From: Rhizobium pisi
GTDB taxonomy: Bacteria > Pseudomonadota > Alphaproteobacteria > Rhizobiales > Rhizobiaceae
DNA length: 64,000 bases
Assembly: GCF_003938655.1 (NCBI RefSeq)
Contig: NZ_RJJT01000002.1
Coordinates: forward strand, 124,001-188,000
Direction of reading: 5' to 3'
Made by a program: the position numbers and the translations under genes. This document shows, piece by piece, positions 32,166 through 43,090 of the stretch (positions within the stretch are counted from its first letter, which is position 1; each line of letters starts with the position of its first letter). Under the pieces are notes generated by a model, which saw only the letters and a list, made by a program, of their open reading frames with translations, did not search any database and had not been told where the DNA came from.

Positions 32166-34184
32166 TTAGCTGGCGACCGATGTCCCCATAGCCGATGTAT
32201 AGGTTTCAGCACCGCCGGTAAAAGCCAGATCCGAAACCTCACCCGTTGACGAGTAGCCGGAGACGAGTTCCGCCAACATCGCACGTGCCCCGATCATGTC
32301 ATTGCGATCCAATACCGCCGTGAGCGAGGTGAGCTTTTTCGAAAGCTCAGGCCAGAGCAGGAAATCCTCGCGCGCCTTCATGATCCGGGGATGTTCGGTC
32401 CCCGTTGGATTATCCCCGATTAGAAGTTCCTCATAGAGCTTCTCGCCCGGCCGGAGACCGGTAACGGACAGCTCGATATCCCCTTCGGGGTTGTCCTCGT
32501 CGCGGACGGTCAGCCCGGAAAGCTCTACCATCTTGCGGGCGAGATCTGCGATGCGAACAGGTTCGCCCATGTCGAGCAGGAAAACATCTCCGCCCTCGGC
32601 CATGGCGCCCGCCTGAATGACGAGCTGCGAGGCCTCCGAAATCGTCATGAAATAGCGGGTAATCTCTGGATGTGTCAGCGTAACGGGACCACCGTCTCTG
32701 ATCTGCTGCCTGAATAGTGGCACGACGGATCCGGAGGAGCCGAGGACGTTTCCAAAGCGAACCATGGAGAAATTCGTTCGCACGCCGTCGACGACCGGCT
32801 CCGCCGCAAGCGCCTGTAGGACCATCTCCGCCAATCTCTTGCTGGCGCCCATCACATTTGTTGGGCGCACGGCCTTGTCCGTGCTGATCAGCACGAAATT
32901 CGAGACGCCGCATCTATTCGCCGCCCGTGCCGCGATCAACGTGCCGATGACATTGTTTTTGATACCTTCCACGGCATTGTGCTCGACAAGGGGCACATGC
33001 TTATAGGCGGCGGCGTGATAGAGCGTCTGCGGTCGCCAGCTCTGCATGATGTGCTCCATGCGATCCTGATCGCGAACCGAACAGAGAATCGGAACGATCT
33101 CCGGACCCGTTTGCTTGTATAGCTCGGCCAGCTTCAGCAATTCAGCATGGATATTGTAAAGCGCAAACTCGTTCTGATCGATGAGGATCAGACTGGAAGG
33201 CGCATTGCGCAGGACCTGGCGGCACAATTCACCGCCGATCGAGCCGCCCGCACCGGTGACCATCACCACCTTGTTGCGCATCGCTTTGTCGAGCAACTCC
33301 TGGCGCGGCGCAACCGCCTCTCTCCCGAGCAAATCTTCGATCTCCAGTTCACGGATGTCGGAGACTGCGACGCGCCCTTGAGCCAGGGCCGTCAGATCCG
33401 GCAGCGTGCGAACATTTACCCTGGCCTTGCGAATACGCTCCAGGATTTCATTGCGGCGCTGCCGAGATGCGGAGGGGAGAGCAAGAAGCACGTTATGCAC
33501 GCCAAGCGCTTCGGCGAGCACCGGAAGGTCCGACGGGTCGTAGATTGGCAAACCGCCCATGATGCCGCCCTTGAGGCGCGGATCATCGTCCAGGTAACCG
33601 ACGACATTCAATTCAGCACTGTTCGTCAAGGCGCCTGCGAGCTGCCGCCCGGCGTTGCCTGCTCCGTAGATCAGCATCTTGGCGAGCGTATTCTTATGAA
33701 GGATACGCTGGTAGGTATCCCCAAGCCAATAACGGATACCGACCCTCGACAGGCCGATCGCGATCAACAACAGGAAGGGCTGGAGAATGCCGACGGTTCT
33801 AGGGACGCCCGGGACGCTGAGTGCCGTAAATATCGTCATGAAAGCGACGCCATAGATCGCAATGGCCTTCAGGACGGCAATGAACGCAGCCAAACCGGCA
33901 TAACGGAAGATTGCCCGATACATGCCCATCACGATGAAGATGGGAAGCGCCATGCACAAAGAGACGAAGACGGGCAGCCACTGCACCCCGCTCAGCATCG
34001 TCCATTCGTTGAGACGGAAGCAATAGGCCAGCCAGATCGTCAGAACGCAAAAGCTGGCATCCACCAGCAAAGCCAGAGCGCGTTTGGCAGCACGCGGCAT
34101 CGCCAGCAGAGGGCCGACGAGCGCCTGCATCGGCTTTAGAAACCATCCTGAGCGCAGCGTCTCAGTGGGCGTATTTTCAGGCAT
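32166..34184 (-). CDS. Membrane-bound nucleotide-sugar 4,6-dehydratase (CapD/WbpM/FlaA1 type)
   Basis: A 672-aa enzyme with four N-terminal membrane helices (about 30-130), a CoA-binding-like Rossmann region (about 150-270, YGAGNAGRQLAGAL) and a C-terminal SDR domain with VTGAGGSIGGEL near 305 and STDKAVRPTNVMGASKR near 440. Relatives convert UDP-GlcNAc to the 4-keto-6-deoxy sugar, the precursor of QuiNAc in Rhizobium O-antigen (WreV-like role, by family). It follows an initiating sugar transferase gene on the same strand by 120 bp. No 4-reductase needed for QuiNAc is present here. Confidence 0.88.
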   Translation of the reverse strand: MPENTPTETLRSGWFLKPMQALVGPLLAMPRAAKRALALLVDASFCVLTIWLAYCFRLNEWTMLSGVQWLPVFVSLCMALPIFIVMGMYRAIFRYAGLAAFIAVLKAIAIYGVAFMTIFTALSVPGVPRTVGILQPFLLLIAIGLSRVGIRYWLGDTYQRILHKNTLAKMLIYGAGNAGRQLAGALTNSAELNVVGYLDDDPRLKGGIMGGLPIYDPSDLPVLAEALGVHNVLLALPSASRQRRNEILERIRKARVNVRTLPDLTALAQGRVAVSDIRELEIEDLLGREAVAPRQELLDKAMRNKVVMVTGAGGSIGGELCRQVLRNAPSSLILIDQNEFALYNIHAELLKLAELYKQTGPEIVPILCSVRDQDRMEHIMQSWRPQTLYHAAAYKHVPLVEHNAVEGIKNNVIGTLIAARAANRCGVSNFVLISTDKAVRPTNVMGASKRLAEMVLQALAAEPVVDGVRTNFSMVRFGNVLGSSGSVVPLFRQQIRDGGPVTLTHPEITRYFMTISEASQLVIQAGAMAEGGDVFLLDMGEPVRIADLARKMVELSGLTVRDEDNPEGDIELSVTGLRPGEKLYEELLIGDNPTGTEHPRIMKAREDFLLWPELSKKLTSLTAVLDRNDMIGARAMLAELVSGYSSTGEVSDLAFTGGAETYTSAMGTSVAS

Positions 34185-34307
34185 TGCTTACCAGCGTCTC
34201 GTGGACCAATTAGACAACCACGTTCTTGTCATTTTCTGCAATGAGCGCAACTGAAATAATCGGAAAGCGCAGTCTTCCGCACCGATTATCTATCAGAAGT
34301 AGGCAAA

Positions 34308-34892
34308 CTAATGCGTTATTCCCTTTCGGCGGATCACCTTGCCGGCGGTCAAAAACAGGATGCGCATGTCGAAGCCGAATGAACGCCGGTTGAGATATTC
34401 GACATCGAGTTTCACCTTCTCGGGAATCGGCAATTCGTCACGCCCGTTGATCTGCGCCCACCCCGTCAATCCAGGCAGGAGCCTGTCGACGCCGTGGGCC
34501 GTTCGCATCTCTATAAGATCATACTGATTGTAGAGCGCCGGCCGTGGTCCGACAAAACTCATCTTCCCCCCAAGAATGCACCAGAGCTGCGGCAGCTCGT
34601 CGAGGCTGGATTTGCGTAAAAACGAGCCGATGGGCGTCAAGAACAGATCAGGATTTTCGAGCAGATGCGTGGCAACAGTCGGCGTGTCGATGCGCATGCT
34701 GCGAAATTTCGGCATCAGGAAAATCTGATTGAAACGCCCGACACGTTTTGACCAATAAAGGATCGGTCCCGGCGACGTAAGGCGAACACAAAGGGCGACG
34801 ATAAGGCTTGGAATAAGCAGTATCAGCGACGCTATCACTGCCAGGAAAATATCCACCGCTCGTTTCAACCCCATACTCCCCAGCTCTGCCAT
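34308..34892 (-). CDS. Undecaprenyl-phosphate sugar-1-phosphate transferase
   Basis: Bacterial sugar transferase (PF02397) of 194 aa that starts lipid-linked oligosaccharide assembly. One N-terminal membrane/re-entrant helix (about 12-35) is followed by the conserved SPGPILYWSKRVGR, MPKFRSMRID, SFLRKSSLDELPQLW and GKMSFVGPRP motifs and LPGLTGWAQINGR. Its short PglC-like form lacks the extra N-terminal helices of WbaP. Together with the downstream CapD-type dehydratase it suggests initiation with an N-acetylated 6-deoxy-sugar phosphate. Confidence 0.9.
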   Translation of the reverse strand: MAELGSMGLKRAVDIFLAVIASLILLIPSLIVALCVRLTSPGPILYWSKRVGRFNQIFLMPKFRSMRIDTPTVATHLLENPDLFLTPIGSFLRKSSLDELPQLWCILGGKMSFVGPRPALYNQYDLIEMRTAHGVDRLLPGLTGWAQINGRDELPIPEKVKLDVEYLNRRSFGFDMRILFLTAGKVIRRKGITH

Positions 34893-35041
34893 TGTCTTGC
34901 CACTCGCGACTACCCTGCCGTATCGTCAAAAAGCGTTTTCGCGTCAACTATACGATCTCATGGAGTTCACAACGCCGATCGACGGAGCATTCCCGAGTGC
35001 CGTCGCTACCTTTTGAACCCAAGTCAAAGTGATTGAAGACA

Positions 35042-35539
35042 ATGCATGTTCGAAAGGCAGTGTCCGCCGATGCACAGGAGCTATCCAGCCTCCTGAACGA
35101 AATCATCTTGGCGGGCGGAACAACCGCACTCGAAACTCCGCTTTCGGCTGCGGAGTTTGCGGATTGGTTTATTGACGGCGAATTTCCCCTTGTGTGTCAT
35201 GTCGCGGAGCATGATCGGATGCTTGTCGGATTTCAGTCGCTGAGCTCATACGGCGATCCGCCGAGAGGCTATGCGGATATCGCGACATTTGCCCGCCTGA
35301 CTCCCAAGTTTCCCGGTGTCGGCCGCGCCCTTTTTCCTGCAACACGAGCAGCGGCTGAAGAACTTGGGCTCGAATTCATCAATGCGACCATTCGTGCCGA
35401 CAATGTCAGCGGCCTCGCCTACTACGCAAAGATGGGCTTTGAGCCCTATGACAGACTTGTCCAGGTTCCGCTCCTCGATGGAACTCCCGTCGATAGGATC
35501 AAGAGGCGCTTCAAAGTCAGTGTCTCGCCCCACACATAA
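35042..35539 (+). CDS. GNAT family N-acetyltransferase
   Basis: Cytoplasmic 165-aa acetyltransferase of the Gcn5 superfamily. The N-terminal strand-helix MHVRKAVSADAQELSSLLNE, the central DIATFARLTPKFPGVGRALF (in place of the usual Q/RxxGxG/A loop) and C-terminal INATIRADNVSGLAYYAKMGF followed by Glu are recognisable. The ATG at 35042 is chosen, with GAAG upstream; a TTG nine bases earlier is possible. It stands alone between the sugar transferase and the branched-chain operon end, and the substrate is unknown. Confidence 0.78.
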   Translation: MHVRKAVSADAQELSSLLNEIILAGGTTALETPLSAAEFADWFIDGEFPLVCHVAEHDRMLVGFQSLSSYGDPPRGYADIATFARLTPKFPGVGRALFPATRAAAEELGLEFINATIRADNVSGLAYYAKMGFEPYDRLVQVPLLDGTPVDRIKRRFKVSVSPHT

Positions 35540-35754
35540 CCTTGCCATTGGCGGTACGTGGGGCAAAATCGGTGGCAGCGTTTTCGGTAAGCGAGCATAG
35601 AAGTGTGCATAACCCGGCGTTATGCAATTTTTGCATTTATTTGGTGCAATTCATATATCTTGACAATCTAAAGATGAGGCCGCAAGCTTGCGCGATGGCG
35701 AGTCTGCCTTAACGTTCTGCCGAAGAATCCGGCGATATCCGGTCGAGCCCCGGC

Positions 35755-37152
35755 TTAGATGTGTAAAGCGCTCCCCAGCGCCTTCAGCGCCGCCTCCATC
35801 ACCGCTTCGCTGCGGGTCGGATGCGCGTAGATAGTGCCGGCGATGTCTTCCAGGCGTGCGCCCATCTCGATGGCCAGCGCAAAGGCGGCCGAGAGTTCGG
35901 AGACACCGGCCCCGACCGCCTGCAGGCCGAGCACGAGATTGGTGTCGGCGCGGGCCACAACGCGCACGAAGCCCTCATCGGACAGCATCGTCATCGCCCG
36001 TCCGTTAGCACTAAAGGGAAATTGGCCGGTGCGGATTTCATAGCCCTGGGCCTGGGCTTCCGCCGGCGAGAGACCGGCGCTGACGATTTCGGGGTCGGTG
36101 AAGCAAATGGCGGGAATGCACCGCTTGTCCCAGGCCCGCTTCTTGCCCGCAATGATTTCCGCCACCATCTCCCCTTGCGCCATGGCACGATGGGCAAGCA
36201 TCGGCTCACCGGTCACGTCGCCGATCGCATAAATGCCGCGCATCGAGGTGCGGCACCGATCGTCGATCCTGAGATAGGGACCGGCGCGATCAAGATCGAG
36301 CTCTTCGAGGCCGGAGCCCGCCGTCCTCGGGCGGCGGCCGACGGTGACGAGGATTCGGTCTGCAGGCAGGGTCTGTTGCCGGCCATCTGATGTTTCGATA
36401 ATCAATGCCTCGCCATTGTCGGCAAGGCCGATCGCCTTCGCACTTGTCAGAACCCTGATACCGCTTTCGGTGAGTTTGCGCATGACGGGACGCACCAGCT
36501 CGGCATCATAGAGCGGCAACACCTGCGGCGTCGCCTCGACGACCGTCACCTCCGAGCCCATCTTGGAAAAAGCCGTTCCGAGCTCCAATCCGATGTAACC
36601 GCCGCCGACCACGACGAGCTTTTTCGGCAGCTCCGTCAGTGACAGCGCCTCCGTCGAGGAAATGACGCGGCCGCCAAAGGGCAGGTTGGCAAGCTCGACG
36701 GGATCGGAGCCGGTCGCGATCACCACGGTCTCGGCGCGGATGATCTGCTGGCCGGTTTCGGTCTCCACTTCCACCGTCTTGCCGTCGCGGAAGTGGGCGC
36801 GGCCGTGAACGATCTTGACCCGTGCCTTCTGCAGCAGTCCCGAGACGCCGCCTGTGAGCCGTCCAACGATGCCGTCCTTCCAGGCGATCGTCCTTGCGAG
36901 ATCGATCGAAGCCCCTTGGACGCGAATGCCCATTGGGTTCTTGCCGGCGAGCATTTTTTGCGTGGCGTCGAATTCCTCGGCGGCATGGATCAGCGCCTTG
37001 GAGGGAATGCAGCCGACCGTCAGGCAGGTGCCGCCCGGCTTGCCGGCCTCGACAATGACGGTATCGATGCCGAGCTGGCCGGCGCGGATGGCGCAGACAT
37101 AGCCGCCCGGACCGGCGCCGATGACGAGGAGCTTGCAGACAATCTCTTTCAT
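35755..37152 (-). CDS. lpdV: Dihydrolipoyl dehydrogenase, E3 of branched-chain 2-oxoacid dehydrogenase
   Basis: FAD flavoprotein reoxidising the lipoyl arm of E2 with NAD+. The 465-aa product has the FAD-binding GAGPGG (12-17), the redox disulfide C43/C48 in GGTCLTVGCIPSKAL, a second Rossmann GGGYIGLELG near 185, and C-terminal HAHPTRSE-like YAHPTRSEAVMEA containing the catalytic His. It is the last gene of the minus-strand BCAA operon, three bases after the E2 stop, so it is dedicated to this complex rather than to pyruvate dehydrogenase. Confidence 0.94.
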   Translation of the reverse strand: MKEIVCKLLVIGAGPGGYVCAIRAGQLGIDTVIVEAGKPGGTCLTVGCIPSKALIHAAEEFDATQKMLAGKNPMGIRVQGASIDLARTIAWKDGIVGRLTGGVSGLLQKARVKIVHGRAHFRDGKTVEVETETGQQIIRAETVVIATGSDPVELANLPFGGRVISSTEALSLTELPKKLVVVGGGYIGLELGTAFSKMGSEVTVVEATPQVLPLYDAELVRPVMRKLTESGIRVLTSAKAIGLADNGEALIIETSDGRQQTLPADRILVTVGRRPRTAGSGLEELDLDRAGPYLRIDDRCRTSMRGIYAIGDVTGEPMLAHRAMAQGEMVAEIIAGKKRAWDKRCIPAICFTDPEIVSAGLSPAEAQAQGYEIRTGQFPFSANGRAMTMLSDEGFVRVVARADTNLVLGLQAVGAGVSELSAAFALAIEMGARLEDIAGTIYAHPTRSEAVMEAALKALGSALHI

Positions 37153-37155
37153 GGA

Positions 37156-38406
37156 TCAGCCTTCGATGAAAATGAGTGCCGGCGTTTCGAGCAGCGTGCG
37201 GATGCGCTGCACGAAGGTTGCCGCATCCCAGCCGTCGATGATGCGATGGTCGAAGCTGGAGGAGAGGTTCATTATCTTGCGTGGCACGAACTGCGCGCCG
37301 TCCCAGACCGGCCGCGTGGCGATCTTGTTAACGCCAATGATCGCCACTTCAGGGTGATTGATGACAGGTGTCGAGGCGATGCCGCCGAGAGCGCCCAGCG
37401 AGCTGATGGTGATCGTGGAGCCGGAAAGCTCGTCGCGCGTCGCAGTCCCCGAGCGCGCCGCTTCCGCCAGCCGGCTCATCTCCGCCGCGCAATCCCAGAT
37501 GCCGCGCGCTTCCGCGTGTCGCACGACAGGCACGGTTAGGCCGGCCGGCGTCTGCGTGGCGATGCCGATGTGCACAGCGCTATGGCGAGTGATGATGCCG
37601 GCGTCGTCGTCGAAGGTGGCGTTGACCTCCGGCTGCTCGGATATCGCCTTGACCAGCGCCCGCATCAAAAAGGGCAGAACGGTCAGCTTCGGGTGACCCG
37701 CCCGGCGGTCGCCGTTCATGGTGGCGCGCAGCTCCTCGAGCGCCGTCATATCGACTTCCTCCACATAGGTGATGTGGGGGATGCGCGAAGTAGACAGGAC
37801 CATCTTCTCGGCGATGCGCCGGCGCAGGCCTGTCAGCTTGATCTCCTCGGTCGCGGTCTTCCTGGCAAAGCCGTTCTTCACCGCTGCAGGGGCGGTCCCG
37901 CTCCCCTGGGCGAGGAACTGCTCGACATCCTCGCGCAGGATCCGCCCGGCCGGTCCGCTCCCCTGCAATTGCCTGAGATCGACGCCGCTTTCCCTGGCGA
38001 AGAGCCGGACGGAGGGAGCGGCAAGCGGCTTTTCCGCCGGCGCGGCCGCCGGCGCCGGCGCCACGGGCGCCGGCGCTGCCGGGGCAGGCTTCGCAATCTC
38101 CGTTTTGGCCGTTTCGGCAATCGGCGTCTGCGAGATCTGCACTGGCGGAGCCTCGCCGACATCTCCCGCCGTCTCGATCCGCACCAGCGGCGCCTTGACC
38201 GCGATGCGATCTCCGACCTCGCCGGCAAGCCAGATGACGGTGCCGTTGACGGGAGAGGGAATTTCCACCGTTGCCTTGTCGGTCATGACGGCGGCGATCA
38301 CCATGTCCTCGCGGACCGGATCTCCGGTCTTCACGTGCCATTCCACAAGCTCGGCCTCGGCAACCCCTTCCCCGACATCTGGCATCTTGATGATGAATTC
38401 GCCCAC
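37156..38406 (-). CDS. bkdB: Branched-chain 2-oxoacid dehydrogenase E2 (lipoyl acyltransferase)
   Basis: Core of the complex, 416 aa. One lipoyl domain (residues 1-80) with attachment Lys44 in MTDKATVEI, an Ala/Pro-rich hinge (about 90-130), a peripheral-subunit-binding domain (about 133-170, SVRLFARESGVDLRQLQGSG) and the acyltransferase catalytic domain (190-416) with FDHRIIDGWDAATF near 380. The lipoyl and catalytic motifs match BCKDH E2 more than pyruvate E2. Flanking genes are E1b upstream and E3 downstream with gaps of 3 bp each. Confidence 0.94.
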   Translation of the reverse strand: MGEFIIKMPDVGEGVAEAELVEWHVKTGDPVREDMVIAAVMTDKATVEIPSPVNGTVIWLAGEVGDRIAVKAPLVRIETAGDVGEAPPVQISQTPIAETAKTEIAKPAPAAPAPVAPAPAAAPAEKPLAAPSVRLFARESGVDLRQLQGSGPAGRILREDVEQFLAQGSGTAPAAVKNGFARKTATEEIKLTGLRRRIAEKMVLSTSRIPHITYVEEVDMTALEELRATMNGDRRAGHPKLTVLPFLMRALVKAISEQPEVNATFDDDAGIITRHSAVHIGIATQTPAGLTVPVVRHAEARGIWDCAAEMSRLAEAARSGTATRDELSGSTITISSLGALGGIASTPVINHPEVAIIGVNKIATRPVWDGAQFVPRKIMNLSSSFDHRIIDGWDAATFVQRIRTLLETPALIFIEG

Positions 38407-38409
38407 GGC

Positions 38410-39423
38410 TTAGGCCTCCATGACTTCGGCAAGCGCCCGCCCGACCCGGCCGGGACCGGGGAAATAGTCCCACTCCTGCGCATGCGGATAGGGCGTATCC
38501 CAGCCGGCAACGCGCACGACCGGCGCCTCGAGATGATAGAAGCAATGTTCCTGCACCAGCGCCACAACCTCGGCGCCGAAGCCTGAGGTCAGCGTCGCCT
38601 CATGCACGACGACGCAACGTCCTGTTTTCGAGACCGACTGGACGATCGTATCGAGATCGAGCGGCAAAAGGCTTCTGAGATCTATCACCTCGGCATCGAT
38701 GCCGGCATCCTCGGCCGCGGCAAGCGCCACATGCACCATCGTGCCATAGGCGACCACCGTCACCGCCGAGCCGGCGCGCCGCACCTCGGCCTTGCCGATC
38801 GGGATCGTGTAATGGCCATCAGGCACCTCACCGAGATCATGCTTCGACCAGGGCGTCACCGGCCGCTCGTGATGGCCGTCGAATGGGCCGTTGTAGAGCC
38901 GTTTCGGCTCCAGGAACATGACGGGATCCGGGTCCTCGATCGCCGCGATCAGCAGGCCCTTGGCGTCATAGGGATTGGACGGCACGATGACCTTCAGCCC
39001 GCAGACATGGGTAAAGAGCGCTTCCGGGCTCTGGCTATGTGTCTGGCCGCCGAAGATGCCGCCGCCTGTGGGCATCCGCACGACGATCGGGCAGGTGAAA
39101 TCGCCGTTGGAACGGTAGCGGATGCGCGCCGCCTCCTGCGTCAGCTGGTCATAAGCCGGGTACATGTAGTCAGCGAACTGGATTTCGACGCAGGGCTTCA
39201 GCCCGTAGGCCGCCATGCCGATCGCCGTGCCGACGATGCCGGATTCGCTGATCGGCGTATCGAAGCAGCGCGTCCTGCCGTATTTCGCCTGCAGGCCCTG
39301 CGTGCTGCGGAAGACGCCGCCGAAATAGCCGACATCCTCGCCGAAGACCACGACATTGTCGTCCCTTGCCATCGAGACGTCCATGGCGCTGCGCACGGCC
39401 TCGATCATTGTCATTCTGGTCAT
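38410..39423 (-). CDS. bkdA2: Branched-chain 2-oxoacid dehydrogenase E1 beta subunit
   Basis: Thiamine-diphosphate enzyme subunit of 337 aa. Motifs: VVVFGEDVGYFGGVFRST near 25-45, DTPISESGIVGTAIGMAAYG near 60-80, QFADYMYPAYDQL and GGGIFGGQTHSQSPEALF near 130-150, and C-terminal LRSLLPLDLDTI. The ATG at 39423 (MTRMTMIEA) is chosen over a longer frame start because it lies one base behind the E1 alpha stop (TGACATG) and gives normal length. Confidence 0.94.
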   Translation of the reverse strand: MTRMTMIEAVRSAMDVSMARDDNVVVFGEDVGYFGGVFRSTQGLQAKYGRTRCFDTPISESGIVGTAIGMAAYGLKPCVEIQFADYMYPAYDQLTQEAARIRYRSNGDFTCPIVVRMPTGGGIFGGQTHSQSPEALFTHVCGLKVIVPSNPYDAKGLLIAAIEDPDPVMFLEPKRLYNGPFDGHHERPVTPWSKHDLGEVPDGHYTIPIGKAEVRRAGSAVTVVAYGTMVHVALAAAEDAGIDAEVIDLRSLLPLDLDTIVQSVSKTGRCVVVHEATLTSGFGAEVVALVQEHCFYHLEAPVVRVAGWDTPYPHAQEWDYFPGPGRVGRALAEVMEA

Positions 39424-39424
39424 G

Positions 39425-40714
<1,290 letters not shown>

Positions 40715-40720
40715 TCATTC

Positions 40721-40750
40721 TTATAGATTGCGGGCTCATAGATTGCGGGC
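40721..40750. repeat. 15-bp tandem duplication at the end of the acyl-CoA dehydrogenase gene
   Basis: Two adjacent copies of a 15-mer (40721-40735 and 40736-40750) differ at one base. Read on the minus strand they encode ARNL-stop twice in a row, so the gene's last codons and stop were duplicated, leaving TGA then TAA in frame. Confidence 0.8.
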
Positions 40751-41863
40751 GATCACCATGCGCTGCACGTCGCTCGTTCCCTCATAGATCTGGCAGATGC
40801 GCACATCGCGGTAGATGCGCTCGACAGAATAGTCGGCGGTGTAGCCATAGCCTCCGTGGATCTGGATCGCATCGGAGCAGACGCGCTCGGCCATCTCGGA
40901 AGCGAAGAGCTTTGCCATCGAAGCTTCCGACAGGCAGGGAAGCTCCGCTTCCCGGAGAGAGGCGGCGTGAAACACGAGCTGCCGCGCCGCCTCGATCCGC
41001 ACCGCCATGTCGGCAAGGCGGAAGGCAACCGCCTGATGCTCGATGATCGGCTTGCCGAAAGCCGTACGCTCCCTGGCGTAATCGCGCGCCGCCTCGAAGG
41101 CCGCCCGCGCCATGCCGACCGCCTGGGCGGCAATGCCGATCCGCCCGCCTTCGAGATTGGCGAGCGCGATGCGATAACCTTCACCTTCAGACCCGAGCCT
41201 CAGCTCGACGGGAACGCTCATGCTGTTGAAGGCGATCTGGCAGGTGTCGGAGGAATGCAGGCCAAGCTTCTCCTCGACGCGGATCACTTCGTAGCCCGGG
41301 GTGTCCGTCGGCACGATGAAGGCGGTGATCCCCTTTTTGCCGGCGCCCGGATCGGTGACGGCGAAGACGATCATGATATCGCCGTTCTTCCCCGAGGTGA
41401 TGAATTGTTTGGAGCCGTCGAGCACATAGTGGTCGCCATCACGCCGCGCCCGGGTCTTGAGGTTCGAGGCATCGGAACCGGCCTGCGGCTCGGTGAGCGC
41501 AAAGCCGCCGATCCATTCGCCGCTTGCCAGTTTCGGCAGGAAGCGCTGCCGCTGCTCCTCAGTGCCGAATTTCAGGATCGGCACGCAGCCGACCGAGCTA
41601 TGCACACTCATGATCGTCGAGCATGGTCCGTCGCCTGCGGCGATCTCTTCCAGCGCGGCGGCATAGGCGATCACGCCGGTATCCGACCCGCCATAGGCTT
41701 CCGGCACCAGCATGCCGAGCAGGCCTAACTCGCCCATCTCCTTCAGTTCCTCGCGCGGGAAGAGATGCTCCCGGTCGCGCTTGGCCGCACCCGGCGCCAG
41801 CCGGTCGCGGGCAAAGTCACGGGCGAGATCTGAGATTTGCTGCTGGAGTTCGGAAAGGATCAT
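40736..41863 (-). CDS. Acyl-CoA dehydrogenase (short/branched-chain type)
   Basis: FAD enzyme of 375 aa oxidising an acyl-CoA to its 2-enoyl form. The catalytic base is Glu361 in [11 protein letters not shown], the position used by short- and branched-chain enzymes. FAD and substrate motifs [16 protein letters not shown] near 125 and [20 protein letters not shown] near 335-355 are intact. Its company with BCKDH, an HSD10-like dehydrogenase and a thiolase suggests 2-methylbutyryl-CoA or isobutyryl-CoA as substrate. The isovaleryl-specific enzyme is encoded separately at 45822. Gap to the upstream thiolase gene is 16 bp. Confidence 0.9.
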   Translation of the reverse strand: MILSELQQQISDLARDFARDRLAPGAAKRDREHLFPREELKEMGELGLLGMLVPEAYGGSDTGVIAYAAALEEIAAGDGPCSTIMSVHSSVGCVPILKFGTEEQRQRFLPKLASGEWIGGFALTEPQAGSDASNLKTRARRDGDHYVLDGSKQFITSGKNGDIMIVFAVTDPGAGKKGITAFIVPTDTPGYEVIRVEEKLGLHSSDTCQIAFNSMSVPVELRLGSEGEGYRIALANLEGGRIGIAAQAVGMARAAFEAARDYARERTAFGKPIIEHQAVAFRLADMAVRIEAARQLVFHAASLREAELPCLSEASMAKLFASEMAERVCSDAIQIHGGYGYTADYSVERIYRDVRICQIYEGTSDVQRMVIARNL

Positions 41864-41879
41864 CTGTTCCCCCTCCCCG

Positions 41880-43067
41880 CTAGTGCCGCTCGATGGCGAC
41901 TGCCGTCGCCTCGCCGCCGCCGATACAGAGCGCGGCCATGCCGCGCTTCAGGTCGTAGCGCTCCAGCGCCGCAAGCAGCGTCACCAGAATGCGGGCTCCG
42001 GAAGCGCCTATGGGATGGCCGAGCGCGCAGGCGCCGCCATGCACATTGACCTTTTCATGCGGCAGTTTGAGATCGCGCATCGCCGCCATGGCGACGACGG
42101 CGAAGGCCTCGTTGATTTCGAAGAGATCGACCTCCGAGAGCGCCAGGCCGGTACGATCGGACAGTTTCTGCAATGCGCCGATCGGCGCGGTGGCAAAAAG
42201 ATTAGGCGCCTGCGAATGGGTAGCATGGCCAAGGATCGTGGCATGCGGCTTGAGGCCGCGATGCTCCGCCTCGGAGCGGCGCATCAGCACCAGGGCTGCC
42301 GCGCCATCGGAAATCGAACTGGAATTGGCGGCCGTCACCGTGCCGCCATCACGGAAGGCGGGCTTCAGCGTCGGGATCTTGTCGAGCTTCGCCTTGCCCG
42401 GCTGTTCGTCGCGGCTCACCACCTGCTCTGACTTGCCCGACTTCACCGTGACCGGCACGATCTCGCTGTCGAACCAGCCTTCGGCAATCGCCTTCTGCGC
42501 CCGCGTCAGCGAGGCGATGGCGTAGGCATCCTGCGCCTCGCGCGTGAACTGATAGGCCTCAGCGCAATCCTCCGCGAAGCTGCCCATCAAGCGCCCCTTG
42601 TCATAAGCATCCTCCAGCCCGTCGAGGAACATGTGATCCACGACACGCCCATGGCCGAGCCTGTAGCCGCCACGGGCCCTGTCAAGGAGATAGGGCGCAT
42701 TCGTCATGCTTTCCATGCCACCCGCGACGGCGATCGAGGCGCTGCCGGCGGCGATCGCGTCATGCGTCATCATGACCGCCTTCATGCCCGAACCGCACAT
42801 CTTGTTGACGGTGCTCGCCGCGGTCGCGAAGGGCAGGCCGGCATGGATCGTCGCCTGGCGCGCCGGCGCTTGCCCCTGGCCCGCCGGCAGCACGCAACCG
42901 AAGACGACCTCCTCGACTGCCTCGGCCGCGATGTGGCTGCGCTCAAGCGCCGCGCGGATCGCCGTTGCTCCGAGCTCCGGCGCCGTCGCCTCCTTCAGCT
43001 CTCCCTGAAAGCTGCCGATCGGGGTGCGCGCTGCACCGACGATGACGATGGGATCCTGCAAAACCAT
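41880..43067 (-). CDS. Acetyl-CoA acyltransferase (thiolase)
   Basis: Thiolase of 395 aa. The acyl-accepting Cys91 lies in [11 protein letters not shown]. The C-terminal His and Cys motifs are [16 protein letters not shown] near 350 and [10 protein letters not shown] near 383. In this operon it most plausibly cleaves 2-methylacetoacetyl-CoA to propionyl-CoA and acetyl-CoA in isoleucine breakdown, although sequence alone cannot separate that from acetoacetyl-CoA thiolase. It lies between the SDR and acyl-CoA dehydrogenase genes with short gaps, all on the minus strand. Confidence 0.92.
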   Translation of the reverse strand: MVLQDPIVIVGAARTPIGSFQGELKEATAPELGATAIRAALERSHIAAEAVEEVVFGCVLPAGQGQAPARQATIHAGLPFATAASTVNKMCGSGMKAVMMTHDAIAAGSASIAVAGGMESMTNAPYLLDRARGGYRLGHGRVVDHMFLDGLEDAYDKGRLMGSFAEDCAEAYQFTREAQDAYAIASLTRAQKAIAEGWFDSEIVPVTVKSGKSEQVVSRDEQPGKAKLDKIPTLKPAFRDGGTVTAANSSSISDGAAALVLMRRSEAEHRGLKPHATILGHATHSQAPNLFATAPIGALQKLSDRTGLALSEVDLFEINEAFAVVAMAAMRDLKLPHEKVNVHGGACALGHPIGASGARILVTLLAALERYDLKRGMAALCIGGGEATAVAIERH

Positions 43068-43090
43068 CTTTCCTCCTTGGGGCGACGCGT

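Noticed and set aside
33147..34139. Plus-strand 330-aa frame opposite the CapD-type dehydratase
   Set aside because: Low-complexity His/Arg/Asp-rich translation antisense to a clear family member.
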